This document shows positions 27,491 through 36,301 of a DNA stretch of 64,000 nt, one piece after another. Location: contig NZ_FNHS01000002.1 in the NCBI RefSeq assembly GCF_900103445.1, positions 248,001 through 312,000 of the forward strand, written 5' to 3'. Both the position numbers and the translations under genes were made by a program. This DNA comes from Methylobacterium phyllostachyos. Lineage in GTDB: Bacteria; Pseudomonadota; Alphaproteobacteria; Rhizobiales; Beijerinckiaceae. Each line of letters starts with the position of its first letter. Within the stretch, counting starts at the first letter, position 1. Under the pieces are notes generated by a model, which saw only the letters and a list, made by a program, of their open reading frames with translations, did no database searches and was not told the origin of the DNA.

Positions 27491-29125
27491 ATGCGCTCGC
27501 TGAAGGTCCGGTTCGCGCTGCTGCTCGGCAGCATCGCCATCGTGGTGGTGCTGGCCGCCGCCGCGGCGCTGGTGGCGATCGGCGCGGCCGAGCGAACCGT
27601 CGATCGGACGCTCGAGGCGCAGCGACGGTTGGAACTGCTCGCCGAATTGTCCGGCCGCCTGACGCAGTTCGGGCTCGCGGCCGTTGAGACCGTGGGTAAT
27701 CCCGACGGTCAGCCCGAGGCGATGGCGATCGCCCGCGACAACGCCGATCGCGCGCTGACCACCGTCGATGAAGCCCTGGCGCGAAGCTTCCCGCCCACCG
27801 ACGATCCCGCCGACCGGATGCAATATGCGGCACGCACGCGTCCGATGGCGCAGCTGCGCGCGGCACGCGTCATCCTCGACCGGCAGGTGGCGCTGATCAG
27901 CCGGCAGACCGACTCGGAGCGGCGTCAGGACGCGATCAAGGGGGCGCTCAACGGGTTCGGCGCCATGACGGGCCAGCCGCTTTCGTTCTTGATCGAGGCC
28001 GAGCGGCGCAGCATGGCGCTCGGCTCCGAGCAGGCCCGGGCCCTGTCCGTGCGTCTGCGCCTGGCCGCCGCGGCGGCGGTGGCGGCAGCCCTGGTCCTGC
28101 TGGCGATTCTCTACCGCGGCGTGACCCGGCCGACCCTGGCGCGGATCGAGGAGGTGCGCCGTGCGGCGAGCGCGATCGGCCATGGCGCCCTGGACACCCG
28201 CCTCTCCGTTGAGACGCGGGACGAACTCGGACTGCTGATGACCAACGTGAACCGCATGGCTGCGCGCCTCGCCCGGCGGGAATCGCGGGTCGCGGCCGAC
28301 CGGGCGGCACTTGAGGACACGGTGGCTGCCCGGACCTCTGACCTACGCGCCGCCAATGCCCGGCTGGAGGCGGTCGATCAATCGCGGCGGCGGTTTTTCG
28401 CGGATGTCAGCCACGAGTTGCGCACGCCGCTGACGGTGATCTTGGGTGAATGCGACCTCGCCCTACGTGGTGCCTCCCGGGGTGCCGATCCGGAACCGGT
28501 CTTCGCCACCATTCGCAAGCGCGCGCAGCGGCTGAAGCTGCGCGTCGAGGATCTGCTGCGCGTCGCCCGGTCGGAGACGGGCCAGATTGCCTTCGACAAG
28601 CGCCCGCTCGGTCTCGCTCTGGTGCTCTCGGAGGCGGTGGACAACATGGCCTCGGAGGCCGCGCGCCGCCGCGTCGCGCTCAGTCTCGATCCGGGGCCCC
28701 GGGACGTCGAGTGCCTCGCCGACCGAGAGTGGATGCGGCAGACGGTGGAGAGCCTCGTGGACAACGCGCTGCGCCACGCCAGCGGCCTCACCCACGTGGT
28801 CGTCGGCCTGCAGGCAGGGCCGGGATTGATCGGCCGGATCACCGTGACCGATGATGGACCGGGCTTCAACGCCACCGAGGCCGAGTTGTTCGAGCGCTTC
28901 CGGCGCGGCAAGGGTGCGGGCCCGGACGAGACCGGCTTCGGCATCGGCCTGGCCCTGGCGCGCTGGATCGTCGAGCAGCACGGCGGCACGATTCGGCTCG
29001 GGACCGGACCGGACGGACGCGGCGCTCGCGTCACCCTGGACATCCCGGCGCTCGATCCGGCATGGGAGGAGGGTACGGCCGGGGACGCGGCCGACACCCT
29101 GCAGGTGAGGGAGCCGGCCGCATGA
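27491..29125 (+). CDS. Membrane sensor histidine kinase
   Basis: A 544-residue sensor kinase. One membrane helix at about 8-32 and a second at about 189-208 flank a 155-residue periplasmic helical sensor region. HAMP follows at about 210-262, a coiled linker to about 295, then the HisKA domain with His308 in FFADVSHELRTPLT, and the HATPase domain (N box SLVDNALRHA, G1 DDGPGF, G2 GFGIGLALARW). It couples by ATGA overlap to the response-regulator gene. It lies directly upstream of pqqA and downstream of the fhc operon; its signal is unknown. It is not obviously MxbD or MxcQ, the known methanol-oxidation kinases, so I leave it unnamed. Confidence 0.92.
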   Translation: MRSLKVRFALLLGSIAIVVVLAAAAALVAIGAAERTVDRTLEAQRRLELLAELSGRLTQFGLAAVETVGNPDGQPEAMAIARDNADRALTTVDEALARSFPPTDDPADRMQYAARTRPMAQLRAARVILDRQVALISRQTDSERRQDAIKGALNGFGAMTGQPLSFLIEAERRSMALGSEQARALSVRLRLAAAAAVAAALVLLAILYRGVTRPTLARIEEVRRAASAIGHGALDTRLSVETRDELGLLMTNVNRMAARLARRESRVAADRAALEDTVAARTSDLRAANARLEAVDQSRRRFFADVSHELRTPLTVILGECDLALRGASRGADPEPVFATIRKRAQRLKLRVEDLLRVARSETGQIAFDKRPLGLALVLSEAVDNMASEAARRRVALSLDPGPRDVECLADREWMRQTVESLVDNALRHASGLTHVVVGLQAGPGLIGRITVTDDGPGFNATEAELFERFRRGKGAGPDETGFGIGLALARWIVEQHGGTIRLGTGPDGRGARVTLDIPALDPAWEEGTAGDAADTLQVREPAA

Positions 29126-29826
29126 CGCGGATCCTGATCGTCGAGGACGACATCGACATTCGCGGCCTCCTGGCCCGGGGGTTGGAGGCCGAGGGATTCG
29201 AGGTCGGTACGGCGGCCTGTGTCGATGAAGCGCTCAAGGCCGCGCACGATCCGGCGCCCGGCGCTGTGCTCCTCGACATCAACCTGCCTGACGGATCGGG
29301 CCACGACGTCTGCCGATCGCTGCGCGAGGGCGGCTTCCCCGGTGCGATCCTGTTCCTCTCTGCCCGGGACGAGATTCGCGATCGCGCAGAGGGTCTGGCG
29401 CTGGGCGCCGACGATTACATCGTCAAGCCGTTCGAATTCGACGAACTGGTGGCTCGTCTGCGCACCCACCTGATGCGACGCGCGCAGGCCGAGGCACCGC
29501 GCTCCCGCGTCTCGGCCGGCAAGCTGATGCTCGATCTCGACACACGTCAGGCAGCCTGCGGCGAAGCCACCGCCCGCCTCACCCCGCGCGAGGCGGAACT
29601 GCTCGCCATGCTGATGGCCAGCATCGGCAAGCCCGTGTCCCGGGCCGAGATCTTCGACCGGTTATGGGCGAGCCAGGGCGGTCTGTCGCTCAACGTGGTC
29701 GATGTCTACATCGGCTACCTTCGCACCAAGATGGCCGACTTCGTGCGCTACGGTGGTCCGACACTGGTCACCGTGCGAGGCAAGGGGTTCATGCTCGAGT
29801 TGCGCGGTCCCGATTTCCGGCAATGA
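29122..29826 (+). CDS. OmpR-family response regulator
   Basis: A 234-residue regulator. The receiver domain (1-120) has the acidic pair Asp9-Asp10, phospho-acceptor Asp52 in LLDINLPDG and Lys102 in DYIVKPFEFDEL. The C-terminal winged helix (about 135-230) carries TPREAELLAMLM and a recognition region NVVDVYIGYLRTKM. OmpR/PhoB-type proteins bind 11-bp direct repeats as dimers. Such a repeat (TCTTAGG twice, 11 bp apart) occurs at 29988-30009, just before pqqA. Translation is coupled to the kinase gene (ATGA). The regulon is unknown; control of pqq/xox genes is a reasonable guess from position. Confidence 0.93.
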   Translation: MTRILIVEDDIDIRGLLARGLEAEGFEVGTAACVDEALKAAHDPAPGAVLLDINLPDGSGHDVCRSLREGGFPGAILFLSARDEIRDRAEGLALGADDYIVKPFEFDELVARLRTHLMRRAQAEAPRSRVSAGKLMLDLDTRQAACGEATARLTPREAELLAMLMASIGKPVSRAEIFDRLWASQGGLSLNVVDVYIGYLRTKMADFVRYGGPTLVTVRGKGFMLELRGPDFRQ

Positions 29827-29987
29827 AGGCGTGTACTTAAGTCTTAGGCGCCGCGTTTCTCGTTGGTGTCCCGGTGTTTATGAAGTTTCTGACGAAAATT
29901 TTGGGAGGATCCGGCAACTTAGTGCTTGAAGCCCGCGCCTGAATCGTCGATACCGATCGCGCGCCGGAAATCAGAGCGCCATCAGTG

Positions 29988-30009
29988 TCTTAGGGTCTTC
30001 TTAGGATCC
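29988..30009 (+). promoter_or_regulatory. 11-bp direct repeat upstream of pqqA (candidate OmpR-type operator)
   Basis: TCTTAGGGTCT immediately followed by TCTTAGGATCC: 9 of 11 bases identical at one-helical-turn spacing. A single TCTTAGG also occurs at 29842-29848. It ends 39 bp before the pqqA ATG, so depending on the transcription start it lies in the promoter or in the untranslated leader. Confidence 0.5.
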
Positions 30010-30048
30010 GCTGGACGCTCGGTGAGGATACCGCCAAGGAGAAACACC

Positions 30049-30138
30049 ATGAAGTGGGCTGCCCCCGTCGTGTCCGAGATCTGCGTCGGCATGGAAGTGA
30101 CGAGCTACGAGTCGGCCGAGATCGACACCTTCAACTGA
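30049..30138 (+). CDS. pqqA: PQQ precursor peptide PqqA
   Basis: A 29-residue ribosomally made peptide, MKWAAPVVSEICVGMEVTSY followed by ESAEIDTFN. Glu16 and Tyr20 are the residues that PqqE cross-links to build pyrroloquinoline quinone. The ATG follows AAGGAGA at 7 nt spacing. The gene is too short for ordinary gene calling but unmistakable from the E-x3-Y core and its position before pqqB. A 222-bp upstream region separates it from the response-regulator gene. Confidence 0.97.
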   Translation: MKWAAPVVSEICVGMEVTSYESAEIDTFN

Positions 30139-30173
30139 GTTTCTGACGGGCCGGGGATCTCGGGAGCCGCACC

Positions 30174-31073
30174 ATGCGCGTCGTGATCCTCGGTTCCGCA
30201 GCCGGCGGCGGCCTTCCCCAGTGGAATTGCCGCTGCCCCATCTGCACCCTGGCGCGGTCCGAGCCGGATCGGGTGCGGCCACGAACCCAGTCGAGTATCG
30301 CGGTTTCCGCGGACGGGTCGGATTGGCTGCTGATCAACGCCTCGCCGGATATCCGGCAACAGCTTTTCGACAACGCCCAGATGCACCCGCGCGAGGGCCT
30401 GCGCCACTCGCCGATCCGCGCCGTCCTGTTGACAAATGGCGATGTGGATCACGTTGCGGGCCTTCTGACCCTGCGCGAGGGCCAGCCCTACGCGCTCTAC
30501 GGCACGCGTGGCATCCTCGATTCGGTGAACGCCAACCGTGTCTTCGACGTGATGGCCGAGGGCGTGGTCGAGCGTCAGGCGATCGGGATGGACGAGCCGT
30601 TCGAGCCCCTGCCCGGGCTGACGGTGACGCTGTTCCCTGTTCCCGGCAAGGTCCCCCTCTGGCTCGAGGACGAGACGATGGAGATCGGCGCCGAGACCGA
30701 GACCACGGTCGGCGCTTTGATCGAGGCGGGCGGTCGCCGCCTGGCCTATATTCCCGGGTGTGCCCGGGTCACCGACGGATTGCGTCGGCGGATCGCCGGC
30801 GTGGACGCGCTCCTCTTTGACGGCACCGTCCTGCACGATGACGACATGATCCGGGCGGGCGTCGGCACGAAGACCGGCTGGCGCATGGGGCACGTGCCGA
30901 TGCGCGGTGAGAACGGCTCGATCGATGCCCTCGCAGCCGTCGAGATCGGGCACCGCATCTTCGTGCACATCAACAACACCAATCCGGTGCTGGTTGAGGG
31001 CTCGCCGGAGCGGGCGGATGTCGAGGCGGCCGGCTGGACGGTGGCCCATGACGGGCTCAACCTGTCGCTCTAG
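30174..31073 (+). CDS. pqqB: PQQ biosynthesis protein PqqB
   Basis: A 299-residue metallo-beta-lactamase-fold protein that hydroxylates the Glu-Tyr-derived intermediate in PQQ synthesis. It begins MRVVILGSAAGGGLPQWNCRC, with the Cys-rich zinc site NCRCPIC, then TNGDVDHVAGLLTLREG, and ends in the family segment HINNTNPVLVEGSPERADVE. Second gene of the pqq operon, 35 bp after pqqA. A 177-bp gap to pqqCD holds no gene that I can support. Confidence 0.97.
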   Translation: MRVVILGSAAGGGLPQWNCRCPICTLARSEPDRVRPRTQSSIAVSADGSDWLLINASPDIRQQLFDNAQMHPREGLRHSPIRAVLLTNGDVDHVAGLLTLREGQPYALYGTRGILDSVNANRVFDVMAEGVVERQAIGMDEPFEPLPGLTVTLFPVPGKVPLWLEDETMEIGAETETTVGALIEAGGRRLAYIPGCARVTDGLRRRIAGVDALLFDGTVLHDDDMIRAGVGTKTGWRMGHVPMRGENGSIDALAAVEIGHRIFVHINNTNPVLVEGSPERADVEAAGWTVAHDGLNLSL

Positions 31074-31250
31074 AGCCTGCGCCCTTTGCCGCAGGCCTCA
31101 GCGCGACGGACATGTCGGCCGGCCGATGCCTAAGGTTGGGCCCGCAGGACCTCGGCACTATATCGTCTCTACGCCGCGCTATTCGCCCGATCGTTGAGGG
31201 CGGGACGACGAGACAGGAAACGCGACCCGAAAACGGACGCCGGATACGCC

Positions 31251-32336
31251 ATGAACGCAGTCTTCCCGACCCCCGACGCCGCCGAGAGCGAGCGTCTCCT
31301 GAGTCCCGAGGAGCTGGAGGCTGCGCTCCGCGGCATCGGTGCGCGGCGCTATCACAACCTGCATCCGTTCCACCGGCTGCTCCACGACGGCAAGCTGTCG
31401 AAGGATCAGGTCCGGGCCTGGGCGCTGAACCGCTACTACTATCAGGCGATGATCCCCGTGAAGGATGCGGCGGTGCTCGCCCGGATGACCGATGCGTCCC
31501 TGCGGCGGATCTGGCGTCAGCGCATCGTCGATCATGACGGCGACCACGAGGGCGATGGCGGGATCGAGCGTTGGCTCAAGCTCGCCGAAGGCGTCGGTTT
31601 CGACCGGGACTACGTGCTCTCGACCCGCGGCATCCTCTCGGCGACCAAATTTTCGGTGGAAGCCTACGTCCACTTCGTCTCCGAGAAGACGCTGCTTGAG
31701 GCGATCGCCTCGTCGCTCACCGAGATGTTCTCGCCGACGATCATCTCGGAGCGCGTCGCCGGGATGCTGAAGAACTACGATTTCATCACGAAGGACACGC
31801 TGGCCTATTTCGACAAGCGCCTCACCCAGGCGCCACGGGATGCCGACTTCGCCCTCGATTACGTCAAGCAGCACGCCACGACGCCGGAGCTGCAGCGCCA
31901 GGCCATGGCCGCCCTAACGTTCAAGTGCAACGTTCTCTGGACGCAGCTCGACGCCCTTTACTTCGCCTATGTCGCCCCGGGGATGATCCCGCCGGATGCT
32001 TGGCGTCCGGGCGAAGGTCTGGTCGCCGCGCCGGCCTCGGTTCAAGCCGCAGGTGGCACCCGCAAGATGGCCGCTGGGGACCGTCCGCGCCTGCCCCGGG
32101 GCGTTCGGCTGCGTAACGACGAGACCCGCGGAAAGTACGTCCTCCTCGCCCCCGAGCGCACCTTCGATCTCGACGACAACGCCGTGGCGGTGCTCAAGCT
32201 GGTGGATGGAAACCGGACTGTCGCGGACATCGCGGACGAGCTCGGCAAGACCTATGCGGCCGATCCGCGGGCCATCGAGGCTGACATCCTGGCGATGCTC
32301 GATGGCCTCGCCGAGAAGCGGGTTCTGGAGCGATGA
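31251..32336 (+). CDS. pqqCD: PQQ biosynthesis fusion protein PqqCD
   Basis: A natural fusion of pyrroloquinoline-quinone synthase PqqC (residues about 15-250; heme-oxygenase-like all-helical fold, with [16 protein letters not shown] and NRYYYQ) and the peptide chaperone PqqD (about 277-361; [20 protein letters not shown]...[10 protein letters not shown]), joined by a flexible Ala/Gly linker. PqqC performs the final eight-electron oxidation; PqqD presents PqqA to PqqE. This fusion is typical of Methylobacterium. Start at the ATG at 31251. The last four bases overlap the pqqE ATG. Confidence 0.96.
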   Translation: MNAVFPTPDAAESERLLSPEELEAALRGIGARRYHNLHPFHRLLHDGKLSKDQVRAWALNRYYYQAMIPVKDAAVLARMTDASLRRIWRQRIVDHDGDHEGDGGIERWLKLAEGVGFDRDYVLSTRGILSATKFSVEAYVHFVSEKTLLEAIASSLTEMFSPTIISERVAGMLKNYDFITKDTLAYFDKRLTQAPRDADFALDYVKQHATTPELQRQAMAALTFKCNVLWTQLDALYFAYVAPGMIPPDAWRPGEGLVAAPASVQAAGGTRKMAAGDRPRLPRGVRLRNDETRGKYVLLAPERTFDLDDNAVAVLKLVDGNRTVADIADELGKTYAADPRAIEADILAMLDGLAEKRVLER

Positions 32337-33478
32337 ACGCCCTGACGCCGAACCGGTTGGAGGCGCCGGCGCCGGTGGGCCTGCTCGCCGAGCTGACCCA
32401 CCGTTGTCCGCTGCGCTGCCCCTATTGCTCGAACCCGCTGGAGCTCGACCGCCGGTCCGGCGAGCTCGATACGGCGGCGTGGCAGCGCGTCCTCAAGGAG
32501 GCCGCGGGCCTCGGCGTCCTCCATGTGCACCTGTCGGGCGGCGAGCCCACCGCGCGCAACGACATTGTCGAGATCACCAAGACCTGCGCGGATCTCGGCC
32601 TCTACTCGAACCTGATCACGTCAGGCGTCGGCGGCGCGCTCGCGAAGCTGCAGGCACTCTACGATGTCGGGCTCGATCATGTGCAGCTCTCGGTCCAGGG
32701 GGTCGATGCGCAGAACGCCGAGAGGATCGGCGGCCTGAAGAACGCGCAGCCTCAAAAATTCGAATTCGCTGCCAAGGTGGTGGAACTCGGCCTGCCATTG
32801 ACGCTGAACTCCGTGATTCACCGCGGCAACATCCACGAGGTTGCGGGCTTCATCGACCTCGCGGTGAAGATGGGCGCCAAGCGCCTGGAGGTGGCGCACA
32901 CGCAGTACTACGGCTGGGCCTACGTCAACCGCGCCGCGCTGATGCCCGATAAGGCGCAGGTGGACGAATCGATCCGGATCGTCGAGGCGGCCCGGGAGCG
33001 GCTGAAGGGCCAGCTCGTCATCGATCTGGTCGTCCCGGATTACTACGCGAAATACCCGAAGGCTTGTGCGGGCGGTTGGGGCCGGAAGCTGCTGAACGTG
33101 ACGCCGCAGGGCAAGGTCCTGCCCTGCCACGCCGCCGAAACCATCCCGGGACTCGAATTCTGGAACGTCAACGACCACTCCCTCGGTGAGATCTGGCGCG
33201 ATTCGCCGGCCTTCACGGCCTATCGCGGCACCGATTGGATGAAGGAGCCCTGCCGCTCCTGTGATCGGCGCGAGAAGGATTGGGGTGGATGCCGCTGCCA
33301 GGCCCTGGCGCTGGCCGGCGATGCGGCGGCCACTGATCCGGCCTGCTCGCTCTCGCCGCTCCACGCCAAGGTACGGGCGCTCGCCGTCGAGGAGGCGGCC
33401 GAGAACCCGCCCGATTATGTTTATCGGACGATCGGCAGCAACGTCCGGTCGCCGTTCAAGGAGGAAGTCCACTCGTGA
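32333..33478 (+). CDS. pqqE: PQQ biosynthesis radical SAM enzyme PqqE
   Basis: A 381-residue radical SAM/SPASM enzyme that forms the C-C bond between Glu16 and Tyr20 of PqqA. The SAM cluster motif is Cys25-x3-Cys29-x2-Cys32 ([11 protein letters not shown]). The C-terminal SPASM region carries CAGGWGRK...VLPCHAA and [16 protein letters not shown] for the auxiliary clusters. It overlaps pqqCD by ATGA. The following exported-protein gene starts inside its last codons (GTGA), so translation continues into two unknown genes. Confidence 0.97.
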   Translation: MNALTPNRLEAPAPVGLLAELTHRCPLRCPYCSNPLELDRRSGELDTAAWQRVLKEAAGLGVLHVHLSGGEPTARNDIVEITKTCADLGLYSNLITSGVGGALAKLQALYDVGLDHVQLSVQGVDAQNAERIGGLKNAQPQKFEFAAKVVELGLPLTLNSVIHRGNIHEVAGFIDLAVKMGAKRLEVAHTQYYGWAYVNRAALMPDKAQVDESIRIVEAARERLKGQLVIDLVVPDYYAKYPKACAGGWGRKLLNVTPQGKVLPCHAAETIPGLEFWNVNDHSLGEIWRDSPAFTAYRGTDWMKEPCRSCDRREKDWGGCRCQALALAGDAAATDPACSLSPLHAKVRALAVEEAAENPPDYVYRTIGSNVRSPFKEEVHS

Positions 33479-34185
33479 GAGTTGTTACCACGACCGCCCT
33501 CATGCTGGTGCTGGCTGCGCTGCCCGCCTCTGCCGAGGACGCACCGAAACCCGCGACCGTCACCCAGGCCAACGCGGCGGCGCCGCCCTCGGCGGCCGAT
33601 CTGCTGTTCGACCAGCCGCAGATGAAGAATACGGCACCGGGATCGACCCTCACCTACGATTACCTGCGCCGTTCCGGGATCTCGGGCGGCCCGTTCGGGG
33701 CACCGTTGCAGGACACGCTGACCTTGAAGGTCGAGCCGGGCAAAAGCCCCGACGCTCGGGACATCAGCGTCACGATGTTCTCCGGCCTGAACCGCGTGCC
33801 AGCGGGTCCGTTCGAGGACATGGTCGGAAACCCGGTGGTCTCGCTCTTTCTGGAGAACCATCTGCGGGGCTTGGCCAAGGTCTTGGAGGCCAATCCGCGC
33901 TACCTGAAGCTCGCGATCCGCAAGGGCCTTCGTGAGAAGGCGGTGGTGACGCCCACGAAGGTCACCGTCGGAGGCAAAGAGGTCGATGGCTGGCAGGTGG
34001 TCACGAAGCCTTTCGCGGGTGACGCGTTGGCGCAGCGCATGCGCGGCATGGACGACATGACCTATACCTTCGTCACGGCCCCGTCGGTCCCCGGCGAGAT
34101 CGTCTCGATCGAGGCGTCTTCGAAGAGCAAGGACGGTGGCGAGTTACTGGAGGAGAAGCTGAATTATGACCAGAAGGCTGGCTAA
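33475..34185 (+). CDS. Unknown exported protein in the pqq operon (first of two)
   Basis: A 236-residue protein with a Sec signal peptide ([20 protein letters not shown], cleaved before ED). The mature part is mixed alpha/beta with no cysteine and no recognisable domain; it contains the segments [19 protein letters not shown] and [23 protein letters not shown], suggesting a beta-rich periplasmic fold. The GTG start overlaps the pqqE stop and GGAGG precedes it, so it is translationally coupled to PQQ synthesis. Since PQQ is used by periplasmic XoxF, a role in cofactor handling, export or dehydrogenase maturation is plausible but unproven. The AM1 cluster also has unnamed ORFs here. Confidence 0.85.
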   Translation: MRVVTTTALMLVLAALPASAEDAPKPATVTQANAAAPPSAADLLFDQPQMKNTAPGSTLTYDYLRRSGISGGPFGAPLQDTLTLKVEPGKSPDARDISVTMFSGLNRVPAGPFEDMVGNPVVSLFLENHLRGLAKVLEANPRYLKLAIRKGLREKAVVTPTKVTVGGKEVDGWQVVTKPFAGDALAQRMRGMDDMTYTFVTAPSVPGEIVSIEASSKSKDGGELLEEKLNYDQKAG

Positions 34186-34528
34186 AACCGGCGCGCTGGC
34201 CGTGCTCGCCCTGACTCTGTCGGGGCTGGCCGGTTGGGCGGCCGAGGAGAACGACTACCCGACCGATGCACGGGTCGATTACGTGTTCGGCTGCATGGCG
34301 GCCAACGGTCAGACCCGCGACAGCCTGCAGAAGTGCTCCTGCTCGCTCGATCAGCTCGCCGCGATCCTGCCTTATGACAAGTACGTGCAGGCGAGCACGG
34401 TTCTGTCCATGCGGCAGGGTATCGGCAACCGCGCCAACGAGTTCAAATCGACCAAGATTTTCGACGATAAGGTCGCCGAGCTTCGGCGCGCCCAGGCCGA
34501 GGCCGAGATCCGCTGCTACCACGGCTGA
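34166..34528 (+). CDS. Unknown exported four-cysteine protein in the pqq operon (second of two)
   Basis: A 120-residue protein with a signal peptide ([25 protein letters not shown], cleaved near AEE). The mature part is helical and has four cysteines: Cys43, then the pair KCSCS (57, 59), and a C-terminal Cys four residues from the end (EIRCYHG). This suggests two disulfides or a metal/heme-free helical bundle. The start overlaps the preceding gene by 20 bp, and GGAG lies 10 nt before it. A similar cysteine layout occurs in the protein at 58851-59216. Function unknown; coexpression with pqq genes is very likely. Confidence 0.85.
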   Translation: MTRRLAKTGALAVLALTLSGLAGWAAEENDYPTDARVDYVFGCMAANGQTRDSLQKCSCSLDQLAAILPYDKYVQASTVLSMRQGIGNRANEFKSTKIFDDKVAELRRAQAEAEIRCYHG

Positions 34529-34593
34529 AACCCAGCGCGGCCGGCGTTGCGCCGGCCTCGCGATTCGCGCAAACCGGCTCCTGAACCGCGCTC

Positions 34594-35448
34594 GTGTACG
34601 GGACCCGCACCGTGACCCCCTCCCCCGGTCTGTCCAACCTGCTGCCCGGTCTTGGCGGGCGCACGCTGGTCATGGGCATTCTCAACGTCACGCCCGACTC
34701 CTTCTCCGACGGCGGCTTGTTCGCCGGGGAGGCCAAGGCCATCGCCCAGGCCGATCGGCTGGTGGCGGAGGGAGCCGCGATCCTCGACATCGGCGGCGAA
34801 TCCACCCGGCCCGGCCATGTTCCTGTGGCGGCCGAGGTTGAGCAGGCGCGCGTCCTTCCGGTGATCCGGGCGGTCGCGCCCCGGCTGAGCGTGCCGATCT
34901 CGATCGATACCTACAAGGCCTCCACGGCCCGCCTCGCCCTTGAGGCGGGAGCCCGGATCGTCAACGATGTCTGGGGCCTGCAGCGCGAGCCCGATATCGC
35001 CGCCGTGGCGGCCGGGCACGGGGCCCCGGTGATCGTCATGCACAACCGCGACACGATCGAGGCCAACATCGACATCGTCGCCGACATGCTGGCCTTCTTC
35101 GAGCGCTCGCTCGGCATTGCACACCGCGCCGGCATCGCAGATTCCAACATCGTGCTCGATCCGGGCGTCGGATTCGGCAAGACCTGGGCGCAGCATCTGG
35201 AGGTGCTGCGGCGGCTCCCGGAGATCCGGGCCCTGGGCTTCCCCGTCCTGGTCGGTGTTTCCCGCAAGTCGCTCCTGGGGCGGCTGCACGACCGCGGGAC
35301 CAAGCCAGCCGACCGGCTCACCGGGTCCCTGGCGGCCCACGCCGTCGCGGCGACGTTGGGCGCGGACATCGTGCGGGTCCACGACGTGGCCGCCCATGTC
35401 GATGCCATGCGGGTCGTCGATGCCGTGATGCGGCCAGAGGTTCACTGA
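34594..35448 (+). CDS. folP: Dihydropteroate synthase
   Basis: Condenses 4-aminobenzoate with dihydropterin pyrophosphate in folate synthesis. The 284-residue TIM barrel shows MGILNVTPDSFSDGG, the pABA/pterin loop DIGGESTRPGH, SIDTYKA, NDVWG, LDPGVGFGK and GVSRKSLLG. The GTG at 34594 is the longest start; a second GTG at 34612 is equally possible, since neither has a strong ribosome site. It heads folP-folB-folK, which follow each other with 2-bp and overlapping junctions between the pqq and xox genes. The placement puts tetrahydrofolate synthesis inside the C1 island. Confidence 0.95.
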   Translation: MYGTRTVTPSPGLSNLLPGLGGRTLVMGILNVTPDSFSDGGLFAGEAKAIAQADRLVAEGAAILDIGGESTRPGHVPVAAEVEQARVLPVIRAVAPRLSVPISIDTYKASTARLALEAGARIVNDVWGLQREPDIAAVAAGHGAPVIVMHNRDTIEANIDIVADMLAFFERSLGIAHRAGIADSNIVLDPGVGFGKTWAQHLEVLRRLPEIRALGFPVLVGVSRKSLLGRLHDRGTKPADRLTGSLAAHAVAATLGADIVRVHDVAAHVDAMRVVDAVMRPEVH

Positions 35449-35450
35449 GA

Positions 35451-35828
35451 ATGGCGGTCGATCTCATTCGGGTGACGCGGATTGCCGTCTTCGGGTGGCA
35501 TGGGTTGCTGCCCGAGGAGGCGGTGCTCGGCCAGCGCTTCTATATTTCCCTCGAAGCGCGGCTTGATCTCAGTGAAGCCGGTCGGTCCGACGATGTCGCC
35601 GGCACGGTGAGCTACGCCGACCTCACGCAGATCGCGGTCGAGATCGCGACAGAGCGGCGCTTCAAGCTGATCGAGGCCCTAGCGGAGGCCATCGCGGCCG
35701 CGATCCTCGATCGCTTCGCCCGCCTGGAGGCGATCGCCGTGCGGATCGACAAGCCGAGCGCACCCGTCCCCGCGATTCTGGAAGGGGTCAGCATCGAGAT
35801 CGTTCGCAGTCGTGGAGGGCGCGCGTGA
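35451..35828 (+). CDS. folB: Dihydroneopterin aldolase
   Basis: Cleaves 7,8-dihydroneopterin to hydroxymethyl-dihydropterin and glycolaldehyde, in folate synthesis. The 125-residue product has the family pattern IAVFGWHGLLPEEAVLGQRFYISLEA near the start, SYADLTQIAVE, and KPSAPVPAILEGVSIEIVR at the end. It starts two bases after folP and its stop overlaps the folK start (GTGA), so the three are one translational unit. Confidence 0.94.
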   Translation: MAVDLIRVTRIAVFGWHGLLPEEAVLGQRFYISLEARLDLSEAGRSDDVAGTVSYADLTQIAVEIATERRFKLIEALAEAIAAAILDRFARLEAIAVRIDKPSAPVPAILEGVSIEIVRSRGGRA

Positions 35829-36295
35829 GGGCCTATCTGGGGATCGGCAGCAATATCGGCGACATGGCGGCGATGCTCAGCGAGGCCGTGGCGGGCCTTG
35901 CCGCTACGCCAGGCATCCGGGTGCTCGCACGCTCAGCCGACTATCGGACGCCGCCCTGGGGCAAGACCGACCAGCCCTGGTTTCTCAACGGTGCCGTGGC
36001 GGTGGATACCGATCTCGACCCTCACGGCCTGCTGGATGCCTGCCTGACGGTTGAGCAGGATCTCGGCCGCGTGCGCGAAGAGCGTTGGGGTCCGCGCGTG
36101 ATCGATATCGACGTCTTGGCTTACGAGGGCGCAGCCGTAGAAGATGCCCGGCTCGTGCTTCCGCACCGTTACGTGCGGGAGCGCGCCTTCGTGCTGGTGC
36201 CGCTCGCCGAGATCGCGCCGGATCTCGTTATCGGCGGCGAACGGGTCATCGATGCGTTGAACAAGCTCGACCAGACAGGGATTGCCCGGGCCTGA
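35825..36295 (+). CDS. folK: HPPK, 6-hydroxymethyl-7,8-dihydropterin pyrophosphokinase
   Basis: Transfers pyrophosphate from ATP to hydroxymethyl-dihydropterin, feeding FolP. The 156-residue protein shows AYLGIGSNIGDM, the substrate segment SADYRTPPWGKTDQPWFLNGAV, the ATP/Mg segment RVREERWGPRVIDIDVLAYEG (D-x-D), and LPHRYVRERAFVLVPLAEIAP. GTG start coupled to folB. It ends six bases before the stop of convergent xoxJ. Confidence 0.95.
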   Translation: MRAYLGIGSNIGDMAAMLSEAVAGLAATPGIRVLARSADYRTPPWGKTDQPWFLNGAVAVDTDLDPHGLLDACLTVEQDLGRVREERWGPRVIDIDVLAYEGAAVEDARLVLPHRYVRERAFVLVPLAEIAPDLVIGGERVIDALNKLDQTGIARA

Positions 36296-36301
36296 GCCCG
36301 C

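Noticed and set aside
27491..29826. Identifying the two-component pair as MxbDM or MxcQE
   Set aside because: Position and partner genes do not match those systems, and sequence alone gives no specific link.
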